Shown: piece by piece, positions 49,465 through 58,620 of the stretch
How the letters are laid out: each line of letters starts with the position of its first letter
How positions within the stretch are numbered: the stretch's first letter is position 1
NCBI GenBank assembly: GCA_948976265.1
Contig: CARFUA010000003.1
Coordinates: 111,693-175,692 of the forward strand
DNA length: 64,000 bases
Direction of reading: 5' to 3'
From: an uncultured Clostridia bacterium
GTDB taxonomy: Bacteria; Bacillota; Clostridia; TANB77; CAG-508
Made by a program: the position numbers and the translations under genes
Notes under the pieces: model-generated
Told to the model about the DNA's origin: nothing
Seen by the model: only the letters and a program-made list of their open reading frames with translations
Database searches by the model: none

Positions 49465-50937
49465 ATGAAAAAACTAAACATGAAATTTTGGAAAAAATTT
49501 CTAATCCTTATGCTTTGCATAACTGCGATATTTTTTACTTTTTTGTATTTTGGAATGGGAGGAAAAAGGACAGATGTTGTTTTAACTGATTATGAAATTT
49601 TGCAAGACGGAAACGTTCTAAAATTCAAAGTCAATGTTTCAAGTAGTATGGGATATATTAAAGATTTTCGCGTAAAACAAGAGAGCGAAAATCTATATCT
49701 TACCTTTTATTCTACGTTTGGACTAAACAATAAATGGAATGCAAAAAATGAGTTTGAATTGGAGCTAAATTCATCTTGCAAAGAGATTTATTTTGACAGC
49801 GGAGATGATAAATACAATTTAGTTTTACAAAAAACTTCACAAGGTGATTGGACGAAACCAACAGAAAGAGAAAAGAAAAATCCAACTGGTGATAACTTAG
49901 TTTCTGAAATTTCAGAAGAAGAAAAATTATGCAGTCTTCAAAAAGGAAGTCGATTTGCTAAATGGGGAAATACTGCAGTTTACATGAATGATTTTGATGA
50001 AACGATTTATCAATTCAACCTTTCCACAAAAGAATCCAAAAAATTATACAAACCAGAAAAAGGAGCAAACAGTCTGTATTTTGATGGAGAATTCGTGTAT
50101 TTTATGCCATATTATTATCGTGGAAAAGGAATCTATAAGTTGGATTTAGAAGGAAATATAACGCAAATTTACAACGGTTCTTCTCTTAGGCTCTGGCTAA
50201 CAGAAAACGAAATTTATTTTACAGACCAAATCGGTTTTGATGATATCAACCAAACGCCACAAGGCAATTTGTGCAAAATGAACAAAGATGGAACCAACAA
50301 AGAAACCATAATCGAAAATGTAAAAAATACGTTTTATTTGGTGGACAATTTTATTTATTATACGGATTTAAACACACGAAGTATTTATCGAGCCAAAATG
50401 GACGGAACAGAAAAAACAGAAATGGCAAAAGGAAGAACATACCTTACTTCTGCGACCAATCAATATATTACTTACATTGATTATAACGACGGTGAAAAAC
50501 AAAGAATTCTGTATTTAGATAATCACCAAAATGATGCGGTTGGACGTTTTGGAAACGTTTTTGATTCACTTTATGGAACGTATTTTTATACCAGAAAATT
50601 GCTAGATAATCAAAATAATTTAGAAGATGAAAATACTCTATTTTCAGTAGATTTACACAATCATGCTGAACTAGAATGTTGGAAAGCAGACCAAATTTCA
50701 CTTGACACGTTAAGTTATGTTTGGAAAGATAATGCCTATTTTAGAGGAAATGGATATTATCGAATCAATATCCATGATAAAAATGAGAAAGAAACGTTAG
50801 ATTTTGGTAGCGGATATTTTATTGCGGGTAAATTTTATGGTTTTAAAAGTCAAGATGGAATCTTAACAGAAATGTATTGGTATGACTTGGATAATATGAA
50901 AAAAGAAATAATTTCAGTAAAGGAGGAAGCGAGATGA
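49465..50937 (+). CDS. Exported beta-propeller protein (DUF5050-like)
   Basis: This 490-residue protein has an N-terminal membrane helix (about 9-29). It then has a short domain and a series of about 40-residue blades, seen as repeats like 'LYKPEKGANSLYFDGEFVYFMPYY', 'TLNEIYFTDQ'-type strands and 'FIYYTDLNTRSIYRAKMDGTEKTEMAKG'. This is the DUF5050/LDL-receptor-YWTD-like propeller pattern. It is likely anchored outside the cell and binds an unknown ligand. Its end overlaps the next gene by 4 nt (ATGA), so the two products probably work together. Confidence 0.78.
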   Translation: MKKLNMKFWKKFLILMLCITAIFFTFLYFGMGGKRTDVVLTDYEILQDGNVLKFKVNVSSSMGYIKDFRVKQESENLYLTFYSTFGLNNKWNAKNEFELELNSSCKEIYFDSGDDKYNLVLQKTSQGDWTKPTEREKKNPTGDNLVSEISEEEKLCSLQKGSRFAKWGNTAVYMNDFDETIYQFNLSTKESKKLYKPEKGANSLYFDGEFVYFMPYYYRGKGIYKLDLEGNITQIYNGSSLRLWLTENEIYFTDQIGFDDINQTPQGNLCKMNKDGTNKETIIENVKNTFYLVDNFIYYTDLNTRSIYRAKMDGTEKTEMAKGRTYLTSATNQYITYIDYNDGEKQRILYLDNHQNDAVGRFGNVFDSLYGTYFYTRKLLDNQNNLEDENTLFSVDLHNHAELECWKADQISLDTLSYVWKDNAYFRGNGYYRINIHDKNEKETLDFGSGYFIAGKFYGFKSQDGILTEMYWYDLDNMKKEIISVKEEAR

Positions 50938-52664
50938 AAAAAAGAATTTTATTAGCACTGCTGATGATTTTAATAATAGCAGGTGGAATTTTTGCATTTA
51001 GTAAATGGAAAGTAAATGGAAAGGAAGAACCAAATATAGAATACAAATCAAATAAAAATTTAGGAATTGTGTTATCTCTGGAAGATGAAATCAGTGATAA
51101 TACAGCTTGGTGTGGAACGTTTAATTTGATTTGGAACGATTTAAAAAATGATTTAGCCAAACAAGATATTCTATTTACACCACAAAAAAAGTTGGTTGAA
51201 AACCTAAATAAAGGCACCTTCAATACTTCACATTTATCCGAAAATAGCTATTATAAAGTATATGGTAGACCGACTTTAGAATTAAAAGCTGAAATCGAAA
51301 AAGCGATTCAAGAAAAGTTTAACGAAACCAGCGATATTTTAGACGATTTTGATTGGAACAATCGTAATCCTGAAGATTATTTTTTGTATACTATGCTCAA
51401 AAAAGAATTTGAATTTCCAAAAGCATTTTCTGAGTTGGAAGAGGGAACATTCGGAAATTATGAAAATGTAACTTATTTTGGAATTGATGAAAGTACGGAT
51501 GAGCAAGTGAGAAAGCAAGTGGAAGTATTATACTATCATTCGAAAGATGATTTTGCAGTTAAATTATTCACCAAAGAAAATGATGAAGTAATTTTGGCAA
51601 AAGGACGCGAGGAAAATTCATTTGGAAAAATGTACGAAACAATTCAAAAAGAAAAGGAAAATTATGAAGGAGAAATCAGTTTTGGGGAAGAAGATATTTT
51701 AAAAATACCCAATATCAAATTCAATTTAAAAGAAGAATTTCACGAATTAGAAAATGAGCCATTTTTATTTTCCAATGGTAATGAATACCAAATCGAAACT
51801 GCTTTACAAACCATTCAATTTGAGTTGGATAAAAAAGGCGGAAAAATCAAAAGTGAAGCAGGTATGATGGTAAGAAAAATGGCAATCATGATGCCAGAAG
51901 AACCAAGACAATTTCTAGTAGATGATACCTTTACGATTTTTCTATTAGAAGAAAATCGAGATTTACCATACTTTGCAGCGAAAATATCAGATATTACAGC
52001 CGTACAAAATCAAGCAAGCAAAAGTGGTAGTTCACAAAATGCAGATACTGAGGAAAAAGTTTATTTTTATGGAAAAGTCATCGAATCTAATCAAAATTCT
52101 ATTGTAGTAGAGCCAAATGAAGACGAAGAAATTCGAAAATCAGCTGACAAAATTTCGATCGCATTAGAGAAAAATTTGGACTATATGTATGAAGTGGGAA
52201 CGAATGTGAAAATAACATACAATGGCGTTATCATGGAAACGTATCCTGCGCAAGTTGAGGCAATGGATATTGAAATCAAATCAGCTGAAAATTTTGAAAT
52301 TCATTTTGTGAATCAGCAACATGAAAGTAGAGACAAAGTTCGTCCGATTTTAGAAAAGACGGAAACGGAGAAATATGATTATAATATTTATGCTTATTTA
52401 GGAGAAGTTAATATTGTAATCAATGGAAAAGAAATGCCGCTTCGAGAGGCTTTGTTAGAAAACAAAATCACAATGGATGAGATCATTGCCAAAGCAAATG
52501 AAGATGTAGACAGTGAAAAAATAAAAGGCGATATGTATAATGATGGTGGAAGTATGATTTATCGCTATGAGGAATATACAATCATCAAAGTGCATAATTT
52601 AGATGGAAATCGTGATGTTTATATTGGTATTCCAGAGATGGAATTGAAGGATGTCAAATCATAA
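50934..52664 (+). CDS. Exported multidomain protein with DUF3221-like segment and serpin-like region
   Basis: This 576-residue protein has a signal/anchor helix (residues 5-22). Residues about 35-355 include 'NTAWCGTFNLIWNDLKNDL', 'DDFAVKLFTKENDEVILAKG' and, near 318-340, 'PRQFLVDDTFTIFLLEENRD', a layout faintly like the C-terminal part of serpins. Residues about 378-450 ('FYGKVIESNQNSIVVEPNEDE' and 'VKITYNGVIMETYPAQVEA') match the DUF3221 OB-like domain. A final domain has 'VDSEKIKGDMYNDGGSMIYRYEEYTI'. It overlaps the propeller gene by 4 nt. The serpin link is a weak inference. Confidence 0.7.
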   Translation: MKKRILLALLMILIIAGGIFAFSKWKVNGKEEPNIEYKSNKNLGIVLSLEDEISDNTAWCGTFNLIWNDLKNDLAKQDILFTPQKKLVENLNKGTFNTSHLSENSYYKVYGRPTLELKAEIEKAIQEKFNETSDILDDFDWNNRNPEDYFLYTMLKKEFEFPKAFSELEEGTFGNYENVTYFGIDESTDEQVRKQVEVLYYHSKDDFAVKLFTKENDEVILAKGREENSFGKMYETIQKEKENYEGEISFGEEDILKIPNIKFNLKEEFHELENEPFLFSNGNEYQIETALQTIQFELDKKGGKIKSEAGMMVRKMAIMMPEEPRQFLVDDTFTIFLLEENRDLPYFAAKISDITAVQNQASKSGSSQNADTEEKVYFYGKVIESNQNSIVVEPNEDEEIRKSADKISIALEKNLDYMYEVGTNVKITYNGVIMETYPAQVEAMDIEIKSAENFEIHFVNQQHESRDKVRPILEKTETEKYDYNIYAYLGEVNIVINGKEMPLREALLENKITMDEIIAKANEDVDSEKIKGDMYNDGGSMIYRYEEYTIIKVHNLDGNRDVYIGIPEMELKDVKS

Positions 52665-52675
52665 AATATAAAAGA

Positions 52676-52721
52676 AAAAATCCCAATTATAAGACATAGT
52701 TTTGATATTGGGATTTTTTTT
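52676..52721 (+). terminator. Intrinsic terminator
   Basis: AAATCCCAAT and ATTGGGATTT form a 10-bp stem, followed by Ts. Confidence 0.85.
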
Positions 52722-52722
52722 G

Positions 52723-52821
52723 CAAAAGTCATTGGGAAAATGTGAAAACACTACACAAAAGTCATACGAGAAATGTGAAATAATACCGCAAAAGTCCTTT
52801 ACAAAACGTGGAAACTATGAT
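52723..52821. repeat. Three tandem 33-bp degenerate repeats upstream of the ATPase gene
   Basis: Units start at 52723, 52756 and 52789, each opening CAAAAGTC and containing AAA[AT]GTGAAA-like sequence. The period is exactly 33 bp. Related units occur just after the gene at 54177-54241. Confidence 0.85.
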
Positions 52822-52826
52822 ATAAT
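52798..52826 (+). promoter_or_regulatory. Promoter within the third repeat, for the ATPase gene
   Basis: TTTACA (52798-52803), a 17-bp spacer and TATAAT (52821-52826), 29 bp before the start. Confidence 0.65.
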
Positions 52827-52855
52827 ATGAGTATGAAATGATTTTGAGGGAAGTG

Positions 52856-54178
52856 ATGAAAATGTATCGAATAGGTGTCGAGGAATTAAAGAAATGGAAA
52901 AATTCAAATCATCGAAAACCATTGATTATAAGAGGGGCAAGACAAGTTGGAAAAACCTGGTTAATGAAGGAATTTGGTGCTAAATTTTATAAAAAGTGTG
53001 CGTATATTAATTTTGATGATAACACAAGAATGAACCAACTTTTTGAAGAAGATTTTGATATGAATCGAATCATACAGGGCTTAAAAATTGAATCGGGTGT
53101 GAATATAGAACCTGAAAATACATTAATTATTTTAGATGAAATTCAGGAAACGCCAAAAGCATTAAAATCGCTAAAATATTTTTGCGAAAATGCAAATGAA
53201 TATCATATTGTTTCTGCTGGTTCTTTGCTAGGAGTAGCTATTCATCAAAATATCTCATTTCCTGTGGGAAAAGTAGACTTTCTAGATTTGACGCCATTTA
53301 GTTTTTTTGAATTTTTGAAAGCGCTAGGAGAAGAAGAATTATTAGAACTCTTGCAAAAAAATGATATTCCTTTAATTGAAATATTTCATACAAAATTCAA
53401 GGAATTATTGAAATTATATTATTATGTAGGTGGGATGCCAGAAGCAGTAGAGGAATATGTGATGAATCGTGATTTACAAGAAGTACGAAAGATTCAAAAA
53501 AAATTGTTAGAAGCGTATGAACAAGACTTTTCAAAACATGCGCCTAATACCATAATTCCTAAGATTAGACAACTTTGGCGCAATATTCCAACACAACTTG
53601 CAAAAGAAAATAAAAAATTTATTTATGGTTTGGTGCGAGAAGGAGCTAGAGCTAGAGAATATGAAACTGCGCTATCTTGGCTAATTGATTGTGGACTTGT
53701 TTATCAAGTAAATCGTGTTAATAATAGTAAAGTGCCATTGTCGGCCTATCAAGATTTTAATGCCTTTAAATTATATTTGTTAGATGTCGGTTTATTGGGG
53801 GCTATGTCAGGCATTGATGCTAAAACATTATTGGAAGGAAATGACATTTTTGAGGAGTTTAAAGGAAGTTTAACAGAGCAGTATGTATTGTGCCAATTAA
53901 AGCAATGTACAGATTTATCTGTTTTTTATTGGACCTCGAATACAGGAACAGCTGAAGTTGACTTTATTACGCAAATTGGAAGAAAGAATGTACCGATTGA
54001 AGTAAAGGCAAGTGAAAATTTGCAAGCTAAGAGTTTGAAAATGTTTATGCAAAAATATCATACCAATGTGAATGTGAGAACCTCTATGTCAACGTATAGA
54101 CAAGAGGAAAAGCTTGTAAATATTCCACTTTATATGATTGGAAATATTCCAAAATTGGTAAGAAAAAGAAAAATATAA
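52856..54178 (+). CDS. DUF4143-type AAA ATPase
   Basis: This 440-residue protein has an AAA_14 ATPase domain with Walker A 'IIRGARQVGKTWL' near residue 26 and Walker B 'LIILDEIQE' near 88. A sensor-like 'HIVSAGSLLG' lies near 120 and 'LTPFSFFEFLKALGE' near 145. A C-terminal DUF4143 domain of PD-(D/E)XK type shows 'FYWTSNTGTAEVDFI' near 363 and 'IEVKASEN' near 384. Such proteins are widespread, often present in many copies, and of unknown cellular role. The ATG at 52856 best fits the GAGGG site; another in-frame ATG is two codons later. Related repeats lie on both sides. Confidence 0.9.
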   Translation: MKMYRIGVEELKKWKNSNHRKPLIIRGARQVGKTWLMKEFGAKFYKKCAYINFDDNTRMNQLFEEDFDMNRIIQGLKIESGVNIEPENTLIILDEIQETPKALKSLKYFCENANEYHIVSAGSLLGVAIHQNISFPVGKVDFLDLTPFSFFEFLKALGEEELLELLQKNDIPLIEIFHTKFKELLKLYYYVGGMPEAVEEYVMNRDLQEVRKIQKKLLEAYEQDFSKHAPNTIIPKIRQLWRNIPTQLAKENKKFIYGLVREGARAREYETALSWLIDCGLVYQVNRVNNSKVPLSAYQDFNAFKLYLLDVGLLGAMSGIDAKTLLEGNDIFEEFKGSLTEQYVLCQLKQCTDLSVFYWTSNTGTAEVDFITQIGRKNVPIEVKASENLQAKSLKMFMQKYHTNVNVRTSMSTYRQEEKLVNIPLYMIGNIPKLVRKRKI

Positions 54179-54241
54179 AAAGTCATTATTAAAATGTGAT
54201 AAAAATCACAAAAGTCGTATGAGAAATGTGAAACAATAGCC
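54177..54241. repeat. Two 32-33-bp repeats downstream of the ATPase gene
   Basis: Units at about 54177-54208 and 54209-54241 match the upstream family. The second differs from the upstream unit at 52756 at only a few positions. A third, partial unit starts at 54242 and forms the 3' half of the terminator. Confidence 0.8.
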
Positions 54242-54271
54242 CAAAAGTCATTTGACTTTTGGGCTATTGTT
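54232..54271. terminator. 18-bp perfect-stem bidirectional terminator
   Basis: AACAATAGCCCAAAAGTC pairs perfectly with GACTTTTGGGCTATTGTT around a 4-nt loop, between convergent genes. The distal arm reaches the stop codon of the minus-strand gene. Confidence 0.9.
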
Positions 54272-54992
54272 ATTCATAACTCTCAATATACAAAGCTTTC
54301 GCAATATAAGGCACAATCTCATTTATCGAATACCAGCCAGAACTTTTGCTATCATTTTCGAGTCCGTTTGGATTTGATAAATAAACCATATCTTTGCCAT
54401 CGGTAGCAAGAAGAACCATGTAGTGTGACTTGGTTGTCCAACGATTTTCTTCTGGTTGATTCCAAACACAGATTAAAACAGGGCGATTGGTTTTTAAATG
54501 TTCAAGAATAGCATGTTTGGATAAATGCGCATGATCAAAGTAAAAATCTGTATTTTCAATTCCAAAGGTAGAAGACAATTCTTTAGAAATAGCATCTTGT
54601 TTTAAAACAGGTGTATATTTTTTTCGTAAATCTTCCGGTGTTACATCTTGCTTATAGCCACTAAGAATAATGGCAATGGAAGTAATACCACAACCGTTTT
54701 CTTCCATTGTTCCGCCCCAGTAAGGAAGTTTACTCCAAGGTGTATTTCCGTTTTGTTTATATTCTTTGTAAGTTTTTTGGTGAGTGGATTGGGTTGTGAA
54801 AGTAGTGAAATAAGCATCGTTGTCTTTTATTTTTTCTTGCCCAATTCCAGCATAATTTTTATTTTGGTCTTGTTTGATGATTTTATATTGTGTAATATTT
54901 TGTTTTTGATAAATGTTCCAAATTAGGATAGCAAGTAATCCTAAAAAAATGATTTTTTTCAATCTAAATTTTTTCTTTTTTTGTTTTTTCAT
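54270..54992 (-). CDS. Exported C39-like (papain-fold) peptidase
   Basis: This 240-residue protein has a very basic start ('MKKQKKKKFRLKK') and a membrane helix at about 14-26. The C39_2-like domain shows the cysteine in 'EENGCGITSIAIILSGY' near residue 100, 'EDLRKKYTPVLKQDAISKELSSTFGIEN', the histidine in 'SHYMVLLATDGKDMVYLSNPNG' near 187 and an Asn/Asp in 'SNPNG'. It is probably an extracellular membrane-anchored cysteine peptidase or a bacteriocin-leader-like protease fold. AGGAGGAG precedes the ATG. It is transcribed toward the ATPase gene. Confidence 0.85.
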   Translation of the reverse strand: MKKQKKKKFRLKKIIFLGLLAILIWNIYQKQNITQYKIIKQDQNKNYAGIGQEKIKDNDAYFTTFTTQSTHQKTYKEYKQNGNTPWSKLPYWGGTMEENGCGITSIAIILSGYKQDVTPEDLRKKYTPVLKQDAISKELSSTFGIENTDFYFDHAHLSKHAILEHLKTNRPVLICVWNQPEENRWTTKSHYMVLLATDGKDMVYLSNPNGLENDSKSSGWYSINEIVPYIAKALYIESYE

Positions 54993-55095
54993 AGGCTCCT
55001 CCTTATATTAATTTTATTATACATGAAAAAATGCTAAAAAGTTTTAAGGAAATCTTAAAGGTTTATTAAGGTTTTCTTAAAATTTGGAAAAAGAC

Positions 55096-55123
55096 TTGAA
55101 AAATGAAAAATACATACTATAAT
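55096..55123 (+). promoter_or_regulatory. Promoter for the HTH membrane regulator
   Basis: TTGAAA (55096-55101), a 16-bp spacer and TATAAT (55118-55123). A leader of about 130 nt with two copies of ATGCAAC follows. Confidence 0.65.
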
Positions 55124-55254
55124 TAAATTAAGAGAGACATAAAACCTTGAAAAAACGAAAATGCAACTGAGAATTGACAAAAAACAACTCAAAATTGGTA
55201 GAATGCAACCAGTAGAAGTTGTAAAATGAAGACAAGAAAGGAGTGATTTTTTAG

Positions 55255-56784
55255 ATGAAATTATCAGAAAATTTGAAAAGAATACGAAAGGAAAATCATT
55301 TATCACAAGAACAATTGGCAGAAAAGTTGGGGGTTTCGAGACAGGCAGTTTCGAAATGGGAATCTGGACAGAGTTATCCAGAAATGGATAAAGTGTTGCT
55401 GATTTGCAAACTGTTTGATTATAAAATGGATGAATTGATGAATGAAAATGTAAAAGAAGTGGAAGAAACAAGACAATCGAAAAATAATATCAATCAGTAT
55501 ATTGATGAGTTTTTTGATAAAGTCACCAAAATTGTTAGCATGCTAAGCAGTATGAATTGGAGACAACGATTGGGCTGTTTGATGGAACAAATTATGGTTG
55601 GAATTGTTTTGTCTTGCATTTTAGCAATATTAGGTGGAATTGGAGATTCGATTTTGATAGGCATTATTCATAATTTTCCAGTTGGAGTAAGTTCTTTTAT
55701 AGAAAATATTTTAGGTTCGATTTATCTTATTTTAGCTTTTGTGGTTGGTATTACAGTTTTCTTACATATTTTTAAAATTCGCTATTTGGATTATTATGAA
55801 ATTGTGAAAGAAGAAAAAACAGAAGATGCCGATGTTTCAGAAGAGCCAGAAAAATTGGAAACAGAAAAAGTTTTGCTAGAAAAGAAAAAAGAAAAAATTG
55901 TGATTCGAGACCCACAACATTCTCAATCAAGATTTTTGACAGAAATGATGAAAGTGATTTTATGGGGAATTAAATTTGTGGCATTTTGGTTTGCTTGTAT
56001 TTTTGCTTTTTCATTAATTGGTTTTGTGATGTTGTTCATTCTTAGTTTCTTGTTTGTTGGAACAGGACAGGTATTTTGGGGAAGCTTGTGTGGAATTTTA
56101 GGCGCAATTGTGATTAATGTGGTTATTTTGGAATTGTTTTATGACTTTATTGCAAGCAGAAAACCGAAGAAAAGTCGAATGGCGATTTCTGTTTTAGCAG
56201 GATTAGTTTTGATTGGATGTAGTATTGGAATGATACTAATCGGACTTACTGGATTTCATTATGAAGAAAATGCGGAAGTAAGTTATGAAAAAGAAGCGGT
56301 TTTTGAAACAGCAATGACAGAGAATTTGTCGATTAATCGATGGTTTCGTGAGGTGGAATTTGTGGAAACAGATTCAGCAGATGTACGTGTTGTGGTAAAA
56401 CATTCGAAATATTATGTAGCAGATATTAGTGAGGAAAATGAAACAATTTTTATTCATTATTGGCAAGATGAATCGAAAATTATGGATGCCATTCGTGAGA
56501 ATATTGAAGATATTAATCATAGAGTGATTAAAAACTATTATGTACCAAGTATTTGTGTGTATGCATCAAAAGAAAATATTGAGAAAATGATTCAAAATGA
56601 GAGAAATAAAAAAGAGCAAGAAGAACAAACGAAATCGATTAAATTACAAGAAGCCATGAATGAAATGGAAATTCAGTTGTTAGAGTTAGAACAGGAAATA
56701 GACGAAAAAGACTTGCAGATTGAAACATTAACAGAGCAAGTGGAACAATTTGAACAAGAAGGAATGTTGGAAAGAGAAATGTAG
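55255..56784 (+). CDS. XRE-family HTH fused to a membrane and coiled-coil region
   Basis: This 509-residue protein has an N-terminal HTH_3 domain (residues 1-60, 'LSENLKRIRKENHLSQEQLAEKLGVSRQAVSKWE'). About five membrane helices follow (around 112-140, 150-172, 230-258, 262-290, 305-332). Next is an outer or cytoplasmic region with 'VEFVETDSADVRVVVKHSKYYVADISEENETIFIHYW', similar to DUF4097-type beta repeats. A C-terminal glutamate-rich coiled coil spans about 455-505. It is likely a membrane-bound transcription regulator that senses envelope state. AAGGAG is 11 nt before the ATG. Confidence 0.85.
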   Translation: MKLSENLKRIRKENHLSQEQLAEKLGVSRQAVSKWESGQSYPEMDKVLLICKLFDYKMDELMNENVKEVEETRQSKNNINQYIDEFFDKVTKIVSMLSSMNWRQRLGCLMEQIMVGIVLSCILAILGGIGDSILIGIIHNFPVGVSSFIENILGSIYLILAFVVGITVFLHIFKIRYLDYYEIVKEEKTEDADVSEEPEKLETEKVLLEKKKEKIVIRDPQHSQSRFLTEMMKVILWGIKFVAFWFACIFAFSLIGFVMLFILSFLFVGTGQVFWGSLCGILGAIVINVVILELFYDFIASRKPKKSRMAISVLAGLVLIGCSIGMILIGLTGFHYEENAEVSYEKEAVFETAMTENLSINRWFREVEFVETDSADVRVVVKHSKYYVADISEENETIFIHYWQDESKIMDAIRENIEDINHRVIKNYYVPSICVYASKENIEKMIQNERNKKEQEEQTKSIKLQEAMNEMEIQLLELEQEIDEKDLQIETLTEQVEQFEQEGMLEREM

Positions 56785-56880
56785 AATCTTACAAAAATGT
56801 AAGATTATTGAAAGGTAAATCCATACGCAAAATGAGAAAAACAAGGTATAATCGTTTTAAAAGGGGAAAGGGAAAAAAGA

Positions 56881-57931
56881 ATGAATATTTTAATTTTGAC
56901 AGCCAAATGTGGAATGGGACATTATACTGCTTCTATGTCCTTGAAACAAGAATTAGAAAATGAAAATACACGGAGTAGAGGTAATAGACTTTTTTGAGCT
57001 TATTTTTCCAAAAATGAAAACAATGATTTATGGAATCTTTAATTTTTTGGTGAGTCGATGTAGTTGTGTTTATAATTTCTTTTATAAATTTTCAGCCAAT
57101 ACAAAGTTTGCGCCGTTTAAAAGTATGATGCGAAAGCGAATTGAGAAAATATTGGAAGAAAAAAACATTGATATTGTGATTTCTACATTTCCAGTATGTT
57201 CAAAATATGTTTCGGTTTATAAGAAAGTAAAAAATACGAATTTGAAGTTATATACATACATTACGGATGTGGAAGTAAATCAAGAATGGCTGACAGATGA
57301 GACAGACGCTTATTTTGTGGCTTCAGATGAAACAAAATGGCAAATGATGCAAAATGGAGTTTCAAGTAATCGAATCAAAGTAGTGGGAATTCCTGTGAAA
57401 CGAGAGTTTAAAAAGACAAGTTTCGAAAAAGGCAAAAATGAGATTTTGGTAATGGGAGGTGGCTTAGGCTTACTGCCAGCGATGGAGGAAACATTAGATA
57501 ATTTAGCAAAACATCGAGAAATACATATTACATTGTTAACAGGAAAAAACCAGAAAATGTTTGAAAAATATTACGGAAAATATAATAATATGAAGGTAGT
57601 TGGTTATACCGATAAAGTATATGAATATCTGAAAAAGGCAGAATTGATTCTTACCAAAGCTGGAGGAATTACGCTTTTTGAAGCCATTCATTCGAAGACG
57701 CCAATGTATGTTTTGAATCCGTTTTTAAGTCAGGAAATTGGAAATGCGAAATTTATTGAAAAAAATGAAATGGGAAAAGTGGTTTGGAATAAAACAGGAA
57801 ATGTCGCAAAAGATATTTTAGATTTATTAAAATCGCCAGACGAATTAGAAAAGATGCGAAAAAATATGCAGAGGATTAAAAGTCAATTAGAAGAAATAAC
57901 GGTAATGGATTTGTACGAGAAGGGAGCGTAA
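56881..57931 (+). pseudogene. MGDG-synthase/MurG-like glycosyltransferase, frameshifted
   Basis: From ATG 56881 the frame reads 'MNILILTAKCGMGHYTASMSL', the N-terminus of MGDG synthase-like (UgtP-type) glycosyltransferases, but stops at about 56997. The next frame picks up 'IHGVEVIDFFELIFPKM' and runs to 57931. It carries the C-terminal nucleotide-sugar domain with 'EILVMGGGLGLLP', 'GYTDKVYEYLKKAELILTKAGGITLFEAI' and 'NPFLSQEIGNAKF'. Removing one A at about 56963-56966 joins them into a 349-residue enzyme. Such enzymes add sugar to diacylglycerol. It heads an operon with a polysaccharide deacetylase and a flippase-like gene. Confidence 0.87.
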
Positions 57932-57933
57932 AA

Positions 57934-58620
57934 ATGGTGATTGTGGGAATTGTTTTTTTGGCGATTTTGAGTTTATTTCTAGTGTATGGATTTTTGCCGT
58001 CATATCTGAATAAACAAAAATTTTTTCGAAAAAAGAAACCAGAAGGAAATGCAATTTATTTAACATTTGATGATGGACCAAGTGAATATACCGAAAAACT
58101 ATTACAACTTTTGAATCGCTATCAAATAAAAGCAACTTTTTTCTGTGTGGCTAATTTTGCGAAAGAACGAAAAAACGTGATTGAAAAAATGAAACAATCA
58201 GGTCATGTAATTGCACTTCATTCTTTAAAACATAAAAATTCAATGTTGCAAGGGATAATTGAAACCAAATTGGATTTGGAAAAAAGTTTGCAGACAATGG
58301 AAGCACTTGAAGTTTTTGTAAAATATTATAGGCCACCTTGGGGGGATGCTAATTGGTATTTGCTTCATGAGTTGAAAAAGAAGAAAATTCCTTGCATTTT
58401 ATGGAATGTTATGGCAGAAGATTGGGAAGCAGATACTACAGAAGAAATCATTGCTGACAAACTTTTGGCAAGAGTCAAAAAAGGCGATATTATTTGTTTA
58501 CACGACGGAAGAGGAAAAAAGGAAGCGCCACAAAAGACGATTTTAGCATTAGAAAAAGTGATACCAATATTTTTAGAGAAAGGATTTCAGTTTAAAACGA
58601 TTGATGAATACAAAATTTAA
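57934..58620 (+). CDS. Polysaccharide deacetylase (NodB domain)
   Basis: This 228-residue protein has one N-terminal membrane helix (residues 1-19). A NodB catalytic domain follows with 'AIYLTFDDGPSEYT' near 40 (motif 1, Asp-Asp), 'IALHSLKHKNS' near 88 (motif 2, HxxxxH), 'YYRPPWGDANW' near 130 (motif 3), 'AEDWEADT' near 165 and 'IICLHDGRG' near 188. It removes acetyl groups from a surface polysaccharide or peptidoglycan. It starts 2 bp after the glycosyltransferase stop and overlaps the flippase-like gene by 17 bp. Confidence 0.93.
   Translation: MVIVGIVFLAILSLFLVYGFLPSYLNKQKFFRKKKPEGNAIYLTFDDGPSEYTEKLLQLLNRYQIKATFFCVANFAKERKNVIEKMKQSGHVIALHSLKHKNSMLQGIIETKLDLEKSLQTMEALEVFVKYYRPPWGDANWYLLHELKKKKIPCILWNVMAEDWEADTTEEIIADKLLARVKKGDIICLHDGRGKKEAPQKTILALEKVIPIFLEKGFQFKTIDEYKI

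Noticed and set aside
52723..52821. Regular 33-bp repeats as a CRISPR array
   Set aside because: Units are contiguous and diverged, with no unique spacers between them and no cas genes nearby.
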